This document shows positions 9,018-17,816 of a DNA stretch of 64,000 nucleotides, one piece after another (the stretch's first letter is position 1; the number at the start of each line of letters is the position of its first letter). The stretch covers positions 1-64,000 of the forward strand of contig JANWXQ010000028.1 of the NCBI GenBank assembly GCA_025057275.1, written 5' to 3'. A program made the translations under genes and the position numbers. Origin of the DNA: Chitinophagales bacterium (GTDB lineage: Bacteria; Bacteroidota; Bacteroidia; Chitinophagales; UBA10324). The notes beneath the pieces are model-generated. The model made no database searches. It saw only the letters and a program-made list of their open reading frames with translations, and was not told the DNA's origin.

Positions 9018-9449
9018 ATGTTCAACACGAGCAACGACAAAAACGCCGCCCGGGCCACTGGTCCTGCCGCCTCCAGTCAACCCGCCATCAACATCATTGG
9101 CGCCGGCACTCAGATTGAAGGAGATGTAAAATCGGAAAGCGATATCCGCATTGACGGAAAAGTGAAGGGCACCATTAGCTCCAAATCCAAAATTGTTGTA
9201 GGTAGCACCGGAATGATTGACGGCGACCTGAACTGTGAAAACGCCGACATCTCCGGCAAGGTGTTTGGGAAAGTAGAAGTTACCGACCTGCTGTTTCTTA
9301 AATCCACCGGATACCTGGAAGGAGACATCGTTACCGGCAAGCTGGTGGTGGAAGCCGGAGCCCGCTTTACCGGTTCCTGCAAGATGGGCGTCAAAGAAAT
9401 GAAGCCCAGTGAAAAGGCGACTGCAGCCATTCAGAAAGAAGCCATCTGA
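9018..9449 (+). CDS. Bactofilin (polymer-forming cytoskeletal protein)
   Basis: A 143-residue bactofilin. A disordered Ala/Ser/Pro-rich N-terminus of about 25 residues precedes a right-handed beta-helix core with the repeating glycine/hydrophobic pattern of the family (GAGTQIEGDVKSESDIRIDG, VVGSTGMIDGDL, ADISGKVFGKV). The tail is Lys-rich. Bactofilins self-assemble without nucleotide into membrane-associated filaments that position cell-wall enzymes. The M23 peptidase upstream is the obvious candidate partner. The start is the ATG at 9018, because the ORF-track start at 8952 lies over the promoter. Confidence 0.93.
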   Translation: MFNTSNDKNAARATGPAASSQPAINIIGAGTQIEGDVKSESDIRIDGKVKGTISSKSKIVVGSTGMIDGDLNCENADISGKVFGKVEVTDLLFLKSTGYLEGDIVTGKLVVEAGARFTGSCKMGVKEMKPSEKATAAIQKEAI

Positions 9450-9684
9450 TACCCAGCCGCCCCGGAGTCCCTCTGCGCCAAAACATTCTCCGCTGTCGGG
9501 TTTTGCGCGTTATTTTCACCTGGTATACCTGATGGCAGGAAGCATCGGTCTGTTCTTTGCTGCCGGTTATTTTCTGGATTTTTTAATTGGATGGAAAAAG
9601 CCGTTCGCTACCGTTTTCCTTGCCTTTGCCGGTGTTATGGTGGGTTTGTATCTGGTGCTGAAAGAATTACGCCGTCCGTTGTAA
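9409..9684 (+). CDS. AtpZ/AtpI-family membrane protein
   Basis: A 91-residue protein with two hydrophobic helices separated by a short loop. The LMAGSIGLFFAAGYFLDFLIGWKKPF and GVMVGLYLVLKEL regions match the AtpZ family, small proteins encoded upstream of F0F1 ATP synthase genes that help assembly or Mg2+/Ca2+ entry. The only in-frame start upstream of the first helix is a GTG that overlaps the bactofilin end by 41 bp, so the exact start is uncertain. The next gene starts on this gene's last base. Unusually, atpB, atpE and the other ATP synthase genes do not follow. Confidence 0.75.
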   Translation: MKRRLQPFRKKPSDTQPPRSPSAPKHSPLSGFARYFHLVYLMAGSIGLFFAAGYFLDFLIGWKKPFATVFLAFAGVMVGLYLVLKELRRPL

Positions 9685-10088
9685 TGCCGCTTTTTACCCT
9701 GCGACTGCTTCTATTGACCGGTCTGCTGGCCTTGCTGCTGGCCGGTATCGGTTGTTTGACTGATGCTTCGCATCCCGCTTTTTCTTTTGGCTGGTGGGCC
9801 TTACTGTTTTTCGGAGTTATAACCTGGCTAACCGGTTGGATGGGGCTGCGCTCCCTGAAGCAATCGGCACGTGGCTTTGTCACGGCCGTCAGCGCTACGG
9901 TGATGATTAAACTGCTGGCTTCGGCAGCATTCGTGGCCACTTATGCCTGGATCACCAAACCCGACAGTCCGGTGTTCATAATACCGTTCTTTGTTCTGTA
10001 TGTAGTGTTTACTGTCTTCGAAATTCGCGAAGTGATTGCTGCTCAAAAGCGACATGCATCCTCTTCCGGCACCAGCCAATCCGCCTAA
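9684..10088 (+). CDS. Small membrane protein (AtpI-like position, unknown function)
   Basis: A 134-residue protein with four predicted membrane helices. I start it at the ATG at 9684 (MPLFTLRLLLL), touching the AtpZ stop. The ORF-track start at 9591 would overlap AtpZ deeply. In many Bacteroidota a protein of this size and topology lies between atpZ and atpB and is called ATP synthase I-like. I infer the same role from position only, because no diagnostic motif is visible. Its 3' end overlaps sprT by 35 bp. Confidence 0.6.
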   Translation: MPLFTLRLLLLTGLLALLLAGIGCLTDASHPAFSFGWWALLFFGVITWLTGWMGLRSLKQSARGFVTAVSATVMIKLLASAAFVATYAWITKPDSPVFIIPFFVLYVVFTVFEIREVIAAQKRHASSSGTSQSA

Positions 10089-10707
10089 GCCCCCGCACCG
10101 CCTGTCGGCTTATTTGCCGGAAGAAGCTATAGACATCATTGCCGGCTGGGAACAGCGTTACCAGGTGGTCATTTCGGCCGTTCGTCCCATGAAGCATGCT
10201 TATGGGGTATTTCTGCCATCGGAAAAGGACCGCAGCCATCGCATTCGCATTAACGAAAACCTGAATCCGTACGCTTTTCTGATTACGCTGGTGCACGAAA
10301 TGGCACATCTGACCACATGGCTGCATTACAGCCACCGGGTGGAAGCGCATGGGCCGGAATGGAAGCTGCAGTTTCGTAAGCTGATGGACGAATTTCGCGG
10401 CAGACGGATTTTTCCCTTGCGCGTTACTGAAGCATTTCGCCGGCATTTGCAGCACCCGACCTATACACATTGCTGCGATCCCGAACTGATGCGGGCCTTG
10501 CGGCGCTACGATGCCGTAGCGGGGGTGGCTTTGGAACAGCTGCCTGATGGTGCCGAATTCCGTTTTGAAGGTCAACAATACCGTAAAGTACGACGCTTGC
10601 GCCGCCGCATTCTGTGCCGCCACCTGATGCGTCGTTCCGATTACGCTTTTGAACCTTACGTCGTGGTGCAGCCTGTTTCCATCAACCCCGAGAGAACGTC
10701 GGCGTAG
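10054..10707 (+). CDS. SprT-like zinc metalloprotease domain protein
   Basis: A 217-residue SprT-domain protein. The zinc motif VHEMAHL (HExxH, residues 81-85) is followed by HRVEAHGPEWK, whose His99 is the likely third ligand as in SprT/Spartan. The C-terminal part is Arg-rich and includes a CCDP motif, but the classical zinc-ribbon cysteines are incomplete. The role may be DNA-protein crosslink processing by analogy with Spartan, but this is unproven for bacterial SprT. I chose the ATG at 10054. Its last 52 bp overlap the convergent glycosylase gene. Confidence 0.8.
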   Translation: MHPLPAPANPPKPPHRLSAYLPEEAIDIIAGWEQRYQVVISAVRPMKHAYGVFLPSEKDRSHRIRINENLNPYAFLITLVHEMAHLTTWLHYSHRVEAHGPEWKLQFRKLMDEFRGRRIFPLRVTEAFRRHLQHPTYTHCCDPELMRALRRYDAVAGVALEQLPDGAEFRFEGQQYRKVRRLRRRILCRHLMRRSDYAFEPYVVVQPVSINPERTSA

Positions 10708-11351
10708 CAACTGAGGTAGGCTTCCAGCTGCTTTCGGCGGTATTGCATGATAAAGCGCGGATGATCCAGCGGAACAAGGCTTTTGACCCATCCGTGTTTT
10801 TCATTAAGCCGTTGGGCGGTCTGCAGATTTTTTCCACCTCCCAGCACCACCAGTGCATCGGTTCGCGCACCTAACAACAACTGTTGCCTGAATGTTTCTT
10901 CGATAAACGGCAACACCGATTGCAGGAGGTCGGGATCATCGTAATAGTTGTAATTGCGTCCGCGGCACAGAAATCCCAGCGGACAAAGAGCAGTCAGAAA
11001 AAACGAACGGAAGAACCGATGGGGTCCTCCCATTGCTTCAATGACCCGGTAAACAAATTCACTGGACAATTCACGCCGTCCCTCCAGCCGGTGGGGGATG
11101 CCGCAATGCTCCCTGAGCGCTACCGGATCGGTAAAGGAAATGCCGGTAAGGCCTCCGCCAAAACGACCCGGGTTGATGCCGGCAATCAGAATGCGGGGGT
11201 TATCGTCGTCATAATAGCGGAACAGAAAAGCCTGAACGGCTTCCAGCACGGCCTCATGGCGATAAGGATTCAGCACAGTAATATCGGGCAGATGAGGCAT
11301 GTCCAACGACAGGGACCTGTAGAACGCAAGGGCACGATGGGCAAAGCTCAT
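10656..11351 (-). CDS. SMUG2-like uracil-DNA glycosylase family protein (DUF4918)
   Basis: A 231-residue protein of the uracil-DNA glycosylase superfamily, closest to the SMUG2/DUF4918 branch found in Bacteroidota. The active-site loop is AGINPGRFGGGLTGISFTDP and the DNA-minor-groove loop is DHPRFIMQY, equivalent to the HPS region of SMUG1. It should excise uracil or related damaged bases. It is convergent with sprT and overlaps it by 52 bp, so both C-termini are encoded by the same DNA on opposite strands. Both proteins belong to genome-maintenance families, which may be coincidental. Confidence 0.85.
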   Translation of the reverse strand: MSFAHRALAFYRSLSLDMPHLPDITVLNPYRHEAVLEAVQAFLFRYYDDDNPRILIAGINPGRFGGGLTGISFTDPVALREHCGIPHRLEGRRELSSEFVYRVIEAMGGPHRFFRSFFLTALCPLGFLCRGRNYNYYDDPDLLQSVLPFIEETFRQQLLLGARTDALVVLGGGKNLQTAQRLNEKHGWVKSLVPLDHPRFIMQYRRKQLEAYLSCYADVLSGLMETGCTTT

Positions 11352-11475
11352 GGCCTTTTTACCGGGCTGGTCAAGTTGTTTTGTTGAAATTTTAATGTAT
11401 CCCCGTAATTCGGAAGCAGGATCGGACCTGCCTTCGTTGGAAAGGTATTTAAATTATAAGAAAGACAAATGCTTA

Positions 11476-11504
11476 AGAAAACATACCATGTGCTACATGG
11501 CAGG
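11476..11504 (-). terminator. Probable terminator of the fadNAE operon
   Basis: Just after the fadE stop the minus strand carries CCATGT-AGC-ACATGG, extendable to 8 bp, followed by TATGTTTTCTT. The stem is AT-moderate and the T run is interrupted by a C, so it is a fair rather than strong intrinsic terminator. Confidence 0.45.
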
Positions 11505-11510
11505 AATGCA

Positions 11511-13295
11511 TCAAAGCCGGTAGCCCTGTTCAGCAATCAGATAGGCAGCGATGCGCCGACGGGCAGCTTTGCGGTTAAACGGCTCAGCGCGTGTGAAGCG
11601 GCGCAGCCCCAGCAAAAGCATTTTCTGCTCATCGCCTTCGGCAAAGGCCTCTATGGCATTGCGTCCCCACACTGACAGGTTATCCAGCGCATCGTGGAGA
11701 AACACGCGGACGACATCTTCCTGAACCGTAACGGAACGACCCTGCTTTTGCATTTTGATCAGACGAAGCAGAGCCGATTCAGCCAGGTAGGCGGCGGCCA
11801 GTATGTCGGCACTGTACATAACAATTTCCTGCTCCTGCTCCAGTTGTTCCCTGAGCCGAAGGGCCGCACTGCCGGCAACCAGCAAAAAAGCTTTTTTCAT
11901 GTTCTGCACCATCTGCAACTCTGCTGCATAGGGACTGTCAGCGAGGGGTGCATTTTCGGCCGGCAGGCCGGTCAGTTCCTGTTGCAGGGCGAGTGCGGGA
12001 GTCATCAGGTCCAGGCGGCCTTTCAGCGCCCGCTTCAGCAGCATATCCACCGATAGCAGGCGATTAATCTCATTGGTACCTTCAAATATGCGGTTGATGC
12101 GCGCATCGCGGTAAGCGCGAGCCGGAACGGCCTCTTCGCTGAAACCCATGCCGCCGTGAATCTGCACGCATTCGTCCACCACGTAATCCAGCATTTCCGA
12201 TGCGGTTACCTTAAGCAAGGCACATTCTATTGCGTATTCTTCAGCAGCGCCCATCAGGGCCTCGTGATACGGCCGCTGTTCGACCAGCAATTGCTGCTTG
12301 CGCTGTTCCATGTCGTGTGCTGACCGGTATACTGCGCTTTCGTTGACCCAGGTCAGCAGGGCTTGTTGCGCCAGCTTGTGTTGAATGGCACCGAATTGAG
12401 CTATGGGCTGCTGAAACTGATGCCGCTGCAGGGCATATTGCACAGAAAGCTCTGTCAGCCATTTTGCTGAAGAAAGTACAGCCGCAGCCAGCCGGTGCCG
12501 ACCGATGTTAAGTACATTAAAAGCTATCTGATGTCCTTTCCCAATAATGCCGAGTACGTTTTCTTTTGGTACCTGAACGTCCTGAAAAAAAATCTGACGG
12601 GTAGACGAGCCTTTGATGCCCATCTTTTTTTCTTCTGCGCCACGAACTACGCCCGGAGCATTTGCCTCCACGATAAATCCTGTAAAGTCGGTACCGTTTA
12701 CCTTGGCAAATACGATAAACACATCAGCGAAGCCGCCGTTGGTGATCCACATTTTCTGACCGTTAAGGATGTAGTGGCTGCCGTCGGAAGCAGGCAGGGC
12801 CGTGGTGCGCGCTCCCAGGGCATCGCTGCCACTGCCCGGTTCGGTCAGGCAGTAAGCGGCCTTGAGTTCGCCGGTAACCAGACGGGGCAGATATTTTTTC
12901 TTTTGCTCCTCCGTGCCGTAGTACAAAATGGGCAATGTGCCTATGCCGCTATGGGCAAGCAACGAAACGGCCATGGAACCCACAAAACCAATGGCCTCTG
13001 TCATAAAAGTGTTGGTGACGAAATCTTTTTCGAAACCTCCATATGCTTCCGGTACGGACGCACCAAGCAATCCGAGGGCGCCAGCCTGTTCCAGCAGTCG
13101 TTCGTTCAAACCGGCTTCCTGCTGCTCCAGTTGCGCATGTACAGGCATGATTTCCTGCAGCGCAAAAGCGCGCGCCATGTCGTAGATATTCTGCTGTTCC
13201 TCACTTTTTTCCTCAGGAATAAACACTTCATCAGCGGAACAGGTGCGAAGCAGAAATTCTCCTCCCCTGAGCACTTCAGATTTACCGGACGACAT
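11511..13295 (-). CDS. fadE: Acyl-CoA dehydrogenase
   Basis: FAD-dependent acyl-CoA dehydrogenase, the first oxidation step of fatty-acid beta-oxidation. The 594 residues match the long FadE/VLCAD-type form with an extra C-terminal helical domain after the standard 380-residue core. Signatures present are AYCLTEPGSGSDA (FAD binding), WITNGG, CVQIHGGMGFSEE and RIFEGTNEI. In the last, the Glu of FEGT aligns with the catalytic base of medium- and very-long-chain enzymes. Its ATG is 6 bp after the DinB-gene stop, so it is clearly co-transcribed with fadN, fadA and the DinB gene. A probable terminator follows. Confidence 0.96.
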   Translation of the reverse strand: MSSGKSEVLRGGEFLLRTCSADEVFIPEEKSEEQQNIYDMARAFALQEIMPVHAQLEQQEAGLNERLLEQAGALGLLGASVPEAYGGFEKDFVTNTFMTEAIGFVGSMAVSLLAHSGIGTLPILYYGTEEQKKKYLPRLVTGELKAAYCLTEPGSGSDALGARTTALPASDGSHYILNGQKMWITNGGFADVFIVFAKVNGTDFTGFIVEANAPGVVRGAEEKKMGIKGSSTRQIFFQDVQVPKENVLGIIGKGHQIAFNVLNIGRHRLAAAVLSSAKWLTELSVQYALQRHQFQQPIAQFGAIQHKLAQQALLTWVNESAVYRSAHDMEQRKQQLLVEQRPYHEALMGAAEEYAIECALLKVTASEMLDYVVDECVQIHGGMGFSEEAVPARAYRDARINRIFEGTNEINRLLSVDMLLKRALKGRLDLMTPALALQQELTGLPAENAPLADSPYAAELQMVQNMKKAFLLVAGSAALRLREQLEQEQEIVMYSADILAAAYLAESALLRLIKMQKQGRSVTVQEDVVRVFLHDALDNLSVWGRNAIEAFAEGDEQKMLLLGLRRFTRAEPFNRKAARRRIAAYLIAEQGYRL

Positions 13296-13301
13296 ATCAG
13301 G

Positions 13302-13943
13302 TCATTTTTTATCCGATTTCCTGGCGGGTCGTCGCGCTGCAGGTTTTTTGGCAGGAGCAGCACTTTTCGTTTTTGCCTGTCGTGCCGGCCGGGGCTCAAC
13401 CGTTTCGGAATCCGGGGGAACGACCAGCGCAATATGGGCGTAATGATGGTTGCAATGCCAGGCATACATGGCCAGCAATTCGTACAGCGAATGGGTTTTC
13501 ATATGCTGCGGATGAAAGAACCTGCGCTGGTACGCCTGGTCGTCCATGGCCTTTAGCAATACCACCCATCGCTGGTGCAAGGCCGAAAGCAGATTTAGCG
13601 ATACGGCTACAGGCAGCGTTTTGGAATCCAGGAGTTCTGCCCAGGCCATTTCATTATAGGGTTTGATGGTGGGCAGATTTTCGGTTAAGGCCATTTTGAA
13701 TCGTACATATGCATTCATGTGCGAGTCTGCCAGATGATGCACCACCTGACGCACCGACCAGCCTCCCGGGCGGTAGCTCTGGTCCAGTTGTTCTTCCGTA
13801 AACCGGGAAAGCAAACGGGAAAGGTGCTGAGGAAACTGCTCAATGGTATCCACCATGTTGGCTACCTCATCGGCAGACAACGGCTCCCTGAAAACAAACT
13901 GTCCGATGGGAAAACGCCGCGGGTCGGCTGAAGCTTCGTTCAT
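13302..13943 (-). CDS. DinB/YfiT-family metal-dependent hydrolase with basic C-terminal tail
   Basis: A 213-residue DinB-superfamily protein of the YfiT (bacillithiol-transferase-like) branch. The YRPGGWSVRQVVHHLADSH stretch gives the first metal histidine, and WHCNHHYAH near residue 165-173 gives the others. The family core ends near residue 175. What follows is about 37 residues rich in Lys, Ala, Pro and Arg (for example AAPAKKPAARRPARKS), resembling a histone-H1-like or nucleic-acid-binding tail. It is encoded between fadA and fadE with a 6-bp gap to fadE. A thiol or CoA-related detoxification role is possible but only inferred. Confidence 0.85.
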   Translation of the reverse strand: MNEASADPRRFPIGQFVFREPLSADEVANMVDTIEQFPQHLSRLLSRFTEEQLDQSYRPGGWSVRQVVHHLADSHMNAYVRFKMALTENLPTIKPYNEMAWAELLDSKTLPVAVSLNLLSALHQRWVVLLKAMDDQAYQRRFFHPQHMKTHSLYELLAMYAWHCNHHYAHIALVVPPDSETVEPRPARQAKTKSAAPAKKPAARRPARKSDKK

Positions 13944-14017
13944 AGCTACTCACGTTAACAAAACAAAGGTAGCCAATGCCCTGCCATGCCCTGGGAAGCC
14001 TTTTTCCGGATCAACTG

Positions 14018-15193
14018 TCAGGAAAAGACTTCATAAATGCCCGCAATACCTTGTCCTCCTCCAATACAGGCAGTCACCAAAGCGTACCGCTCCTTGCGTC
14101 GTCGGGCCTCGCGAATGGCTTTGAGAGTCAAAATAGCTCCGGTGCATCCTAACGGATGACCCAGGGCAACGGCCCCGCCATTGGGATTTACCCGGTCAGG
14201 ATCCAGGTCTAAACTTCTCATCACTGCCAGTGCCTGACAGGCAAAGGCTTCATTGAGTTCAATAATGCCCACATCATGCAGCTTCAGACCGGCCCGCTGC
14301 AAGGCCCGGGGAACGGCTTCTACCGGTCCCATACCCATTATGCGCGGATGAACTCCCGCACTGACGCAGGTGAGCAATCGTGCCCAGGGCTTTACATTGA
14401 GTTTTTTTACCATGGCATCGCTAAGCAACACAACAAAAGCAGCGCCATCCGAAGTCTGCGAGGAGTTGCCAGCCGTAACCTGGCCCTCCTGACGAAACAC
14501 GGGAGGCAGTTTGCTCAGGGCTTCCATGCTGGTATCGCTGCGGGGACCTTCATCGGTTGAAACAACATAATGGCGGGCGATCCGTCGGTCCTTCTCAACG
14601 GTTACCTCCTGCACCTGCACGGGAACGATTTCTTCACCAAAGTAGCCGGCTGCCATGGCTGCCAGTGCCCGTTGATGCGACTGAAAGGCAAAGGCATCCG
14701 ATTCTTCCCTTGTGATGTGGTATTCCCGTGCTACCTCTTCTGCAGTCAGCCCCATGCCCAGAAAATATTCGGCATGTTCGTCAGCCAACGAATAGTTGGG
14801 TGCTGTTTTCCAGCCCATGGTAGGCACCAGCGACATGCTTTCGGCGCCTCCGGCAACAATGCAATCGGCCATTCCGCTGCTGATTTTGGCCGAGGCCAGG
14901 GCAATGGCTTCCAGCCCCGAACCGCAATATCGATTGATGGTAACACCGGGCACCTCAATACCCAAACTGCGCAGGGCAATCCACCGCGCCATTTGCAGAC
15001 CCTGCTCGGCTTCCGGAACGGCTGTTCCCACAATGACATCATCCACCTGACGGGGCTCCAGCCCCGGCACCTGCCTGACCAGCTCCTGAATGACGGTAAC
15101 AGCCAGATCATCCGAACGTGTATTGCGAAAACCGCCTTTTTTGGCTTTGCCGATAGCGGTGCGTAATCCGGCAACCAGGTACGCGTCTTGCAT
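14018..15193 (-). CDS. fadA: Acetyl-CoA C-acyltransferase (3-ketoacyl-CoA thiolase)
   Basis: Thiolase that cleaves 3-ketoacyl-CoA with CoA in the last step of beta-oxidation. All three catalytic regions are intact in the 391 residues: the nucleophile in INRYCGSGLEA, the histidine in NPNGGAVALGHPLGCTGA, and the C-terminal cysteine in CIGGGQG. Its length is that expected of FadA in fadNAE operons. It lies 70 bp downstream of fadN and 74 bp upstream of the DinB gene. Confidence 0.97.
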   Translation of the reverse strand: MQDAYLVAGLRTAIGKAKKGGFRNTRSDDLAVTVIQELVRQVPGLEPRQVDDVIVGTAVPEAEQGLQMARWIALRSLGIEVPGVTINRYCGSGLEAIALASAKISSGMADCIVAGGAESMSLVPTMGWKTAPNYSLADEHAEYFLGMGLTAEEVAREYHITREESDAFAFQSHQRALAAMAAGYFGEEIVPVQVQEVTVEKDRRIARHYVVSTDEGPRSDTSMEALSKLPPVFRQEGQVTAGNSSQTSDGAAFVVLLSDAMVKKLNVKPWARLLTCVSAGVHPRIMGMGPVEAVPRALQRAGLKLHDVGIIELNEAFACQALAVMRSLDLDPDRVNPNGGAVALGHPLGCTGAILTLKAIREARRRKERYALVTACIGGGQGIAGIYEVFS

Positions 15194-15263
15194 AAAATTT
15201 TTTTATGTGTTTCAGTAAATGTTCTTCTTTCTCATCATGACAGCTTCGCCTGGACTTCCATCC

Positions 15264-17642
15264 TTAATTGCGCAAAGGCTTACCGGTTTGGAGTATGCTC
15301 TGCATACGCTCCATGGACTTGCGCGTGGTGACCAAACTCAGAAAGGCCTCCCGCTCCAGGTCCAGGAGATACTGCTCACTGACCGGTGTAGCCACACTCA
15401 GGTCACCTCCGCACATCACATAGGCCAGCTTGCGGGCAATCAGGCGATCGTGTTCACTGGCATAGCGACCAAAAACCATCGCTTCAATACCGGCGAAAAG
15501 AGCAGCCAGCACCGAGCGCCCCGGCACTCGGATGTCTTCACGCGGCCTTGGCTTGGTGTACCCTCTGCGCACCAGTTCCAGCACCTGATGCTTGGCCTCA
15601 GCCAACAGTCGTTTGGCATTCAGGCAATAGCGGTCCACACCTTGACGCAGCAGTCCCATTTCCATCGCTTCCAATGCACTGGTGGATACCTTTCCCATTG
15701 CCGCCAGCGTGAAGAAGCGCTGCAGTACGGGCAACTCGGGCAAGCCGACTTCCACGGCATCGGCAGCGCGCACGGCCAGTTCTTTCGTTCCGCCGCCGGC
15801 AGGAATGATGCCTACACCGACTTCCACCAGACCCATGTAGGTTTCGGCAGCAGCCACTACGGCATCGGCATGCAGCGTAAACTCGCAACCGCCTCCCAAC
15901 GTCAGCTGATGGGGAGCAATCACTACAGGAACCGCCGAATAGCGGATGCGCAGCGAAGTCTGCTGAAACATCCGACAGGCACGCTCCAGCTCGTCAAAAT
16001 CCTGTTCAGCGGCCAACATCAGGATCAATGCCAGATTGGCACCGGCACTGAAGTTCTCGCCCTGATTGCTGATAACCAGTCCTGCGAAATCGCGTTCGGC
16101 GAGTGCTATGGCCTGATTGACGCCTTCCAGCACCTCACCGCCTATGGTATTCATCTTGGTTTGCCACTCCAGGTTCACGACTCCGTCGCCAAGGTCAATC
16201 AGGCGGCAGCCGCTGTTACGCCACACCACGTGGCCTGAGCGGTCTTCCAGAAGCAGAAAGCTTTCCGAACCCGGCACAGGACGATAGCTGCGAACGGAAA
16301 CGTCATAGTATTGTTTTGCGTTGTTGCCCCACCGGTAAAACGAATCGTGCCCCTGACGGAGCAGATCCTCCACCCAGGGCGCCGGTGCATATTGCTCCTG
16401 CTGCATGCCTTCTACAGCGCGCCGCAGGCCTATGGCATCCCAGGCGGCAAAAGGCCCCTGCTGCCAGCCAAAACCGGCATTCATGGCAGCATCTACCCAG
16501 AACAATTCATCGCTGATTTCGGGAATGCGATGGCTTACATAGGAAAAAAGACCATAGAAAAAACGCCGGTAGAATTCACCGGCCTTATCGGTGCCTGATA
16601 CAGCGCATTGCAGCGCTTCGCCGGGGTTACCGGCCCTCCGGATGGCATCGGCAGTGGCAAAGGCTGGTTTGGCTTTCAGGCTGTATTGCAAAGCAGGAAG
16701 GTCCAGTGAGGGATATACGGTTTTACCATTTTGCTTTTCCTTACGGTAAAAGCCTTGGCCGGATTTATCACCCAGCCATTGATTGCCTATTAGCTGATCC
16801 AGCCAGGCAGGCACCACAAAACGCTGGCGGGCTTCATCGTTGGGACAGGAGGCATAAACAAATCGGGCTACGTTAGCCAGCGTGTCCAGGCCGATCACAT
16901 CGGCCGTGCGGTAGGTAGCGGACTTAGGCCGTCCAATGAGCGGACCGGTAAGAAAATCCACCTCGTCAATGGTAAGCCCCAGTTCTTCGGTAAGATGAAA
17001 AATGTGCATGACGCTGTACACACCGATACGGTTGGCGATAAATGCCGGTGTGTCTTTACAGCGTACGGTTTCTTTTCCCAGGAATACATCGCCGTAATGC
17101 ATCAGAAAGTCCACCACATCGGCGCGGGTTTGCGGCGTAGGAATAATTTCCAGCAGCCTCAGATAACGGGGAGGATTGAAAAAATGGGTGCCGCAGAAAT
17201 GCTGCTGAAAATCGTCGCTGCGGCCTTGTGCGAGCAGGTGAATGGGGATAGATGAAGTGTTGGAAGAAATCAGTGTGCCGGGTTTGCGGAATCGCTCCAC
17301 CTGTTCGTACAGGGCACTTTTTACTTCAGCTCGTTCCACCACGGCCTCTATCACCCAATCGCATTCGGCAATCCGGGGCAGGTCGTCGGAAAAATTACCG
17401 GTGGTGATAAACCGGCTTCGCTTTGCAGTAAATAACGGGGAAGGTTTGGACCGCAAGGCAGCCTGAAGCGATTCGTTCACCAGCCGGTTGCGCTGCTCAG
17501 CAGGGTCAGGCATTTCCGGTACTGCATCAGCGGGACGATCCAGCAACAACACCGGCACTCCGATGTTGGCAAAATGACAGGCAATGCGACTACCCATGAC
17601 GCCAGCACCAAGGACGGCTACCCGTTGAATGATCCGCTTCAT
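15264..17642 (-). CDS. fadN: 3-hydroxyacyl-CoA dehydrogenase/enoyl-CoA hydratase fusion
   Basis: Bifunctional beta-oxidation enzyme of 792 residues. The NAD-dependent dehydrogenase comes first (VAVLGAGVMGSRIA Rossmann motif, SSNTSSIP, GTHFFNPPRYLRLLE, DTPAFIANRIG) and the enoyl-CoA hydratase/crotonase domain last (NFSAGANLALI, LTLGGGCEFTLHAD, LVEVGVGIIPAGGGTKEL). The two crotonase glutamates are conserved. This order is that of Bacillus FadN and opposite to gammaproteobacterial FadB. I start at the ATG at 17642, since the 17654 TTG is an artefact of the ORF call. A TACCTTTA -7-like element lies upstream. It heads the fadN-fadA-DinB-fadE operon. Confidence 0.95.
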   Translation of the reverse strand: MKRIIQRVAVLGAGVMGSRIACHFANIGVPVLLLDRPADAVPEMPDPAEQRNRLVNESLQAALRSKPSPLFTAKRSRFITTGNFSDDLPRIAECDWVIEAVVERAEVKSALYEQVERFRKPGTLISSNTSSIPIHLLAQGRSDDFQQHFCGTHFFNPPRYLRLLEIIPTPQTRADVVDFLMHYGDVFLGKETVRCKDTPAFIANRIGVYSVMHIFHLTEELGLTIDEVDFLTGPLIGRPKSATYRTADVIGLDTLANVARFVYASCPNDEARQRFVVPAWLDQLIGNQWLGDKSGQGFYRKEKQNGKTVYPSLDLPALQYSLKAKPAFATADAIRRAGNPGEALQCAVSGTDKAGEFYRRFFYGLFSYVSHRIPEISDELFWVDAAMNAGFGWQQGPFAAWDAIGLRRAVEGMQQEQYAPAPWVEDLLRQGHDSFYRWGNNAKQYYDVSVRSYRPVPGSESFLLLEDRSGHVVWRNSGCRLIDLGDGVVNLEWQTKMNTIGGEVLEGVNQAIALAERDFAGLVISNQGENFSAGANLALILMLAAEQDFDELERACRMFQQTSLRIRYSAVPVVIAPHQLTLGGGCEFTLHADAVVAAAETYMGLVEVGVGIIPAGGGTKELAVRAADAVEVGLPELPVLQRFFTLAAMGKVSTSALEAMEMGLLRQGVDRYCLNAKRLLAEAKHQVLELVRRGYTKPRPREDIRVPGRSVLAALFAGIEAMVFGRYASEHDRLIARKLAYVMCGGDLSVATPVSEQYLLDLEREAFLSLVTTRKSMERMQSILQTGKPLRN

Positions 17643-17816
17643 GTGGCAATACAAGAAATCGTGTAAAGGTAGTCAGCTCGCGATGTTCACATGCACAACG
17701 GTGAATTGTCCTGAACACTGACCGAAAACCAAGCCGCTGTGCGTAATGCAATGATTCCGCCCGGCTCATGCCGCATCAGGCACATAGCTTGGCCTTCACG
17801 CTGCCGAACTACTGAC

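Noticed and set aside
10009-10791. 260-aa minus-strand ORF opposite sprT
   Set aside because: Shadow of sprT, which has HExxH; also overlaps the glycosylase gene end.
12495-13556. 353-aa plus-strand ORF opposite fadE
   Set aside because: Antisense shadow of fadE and the DinB gene, which have clear motifs in the other strand.
15219-16238. 339-aa plus-strand ORF opposite fadN
   Set aside because: Antisense shadow with His/Gln-rich composition; fadN is certain.
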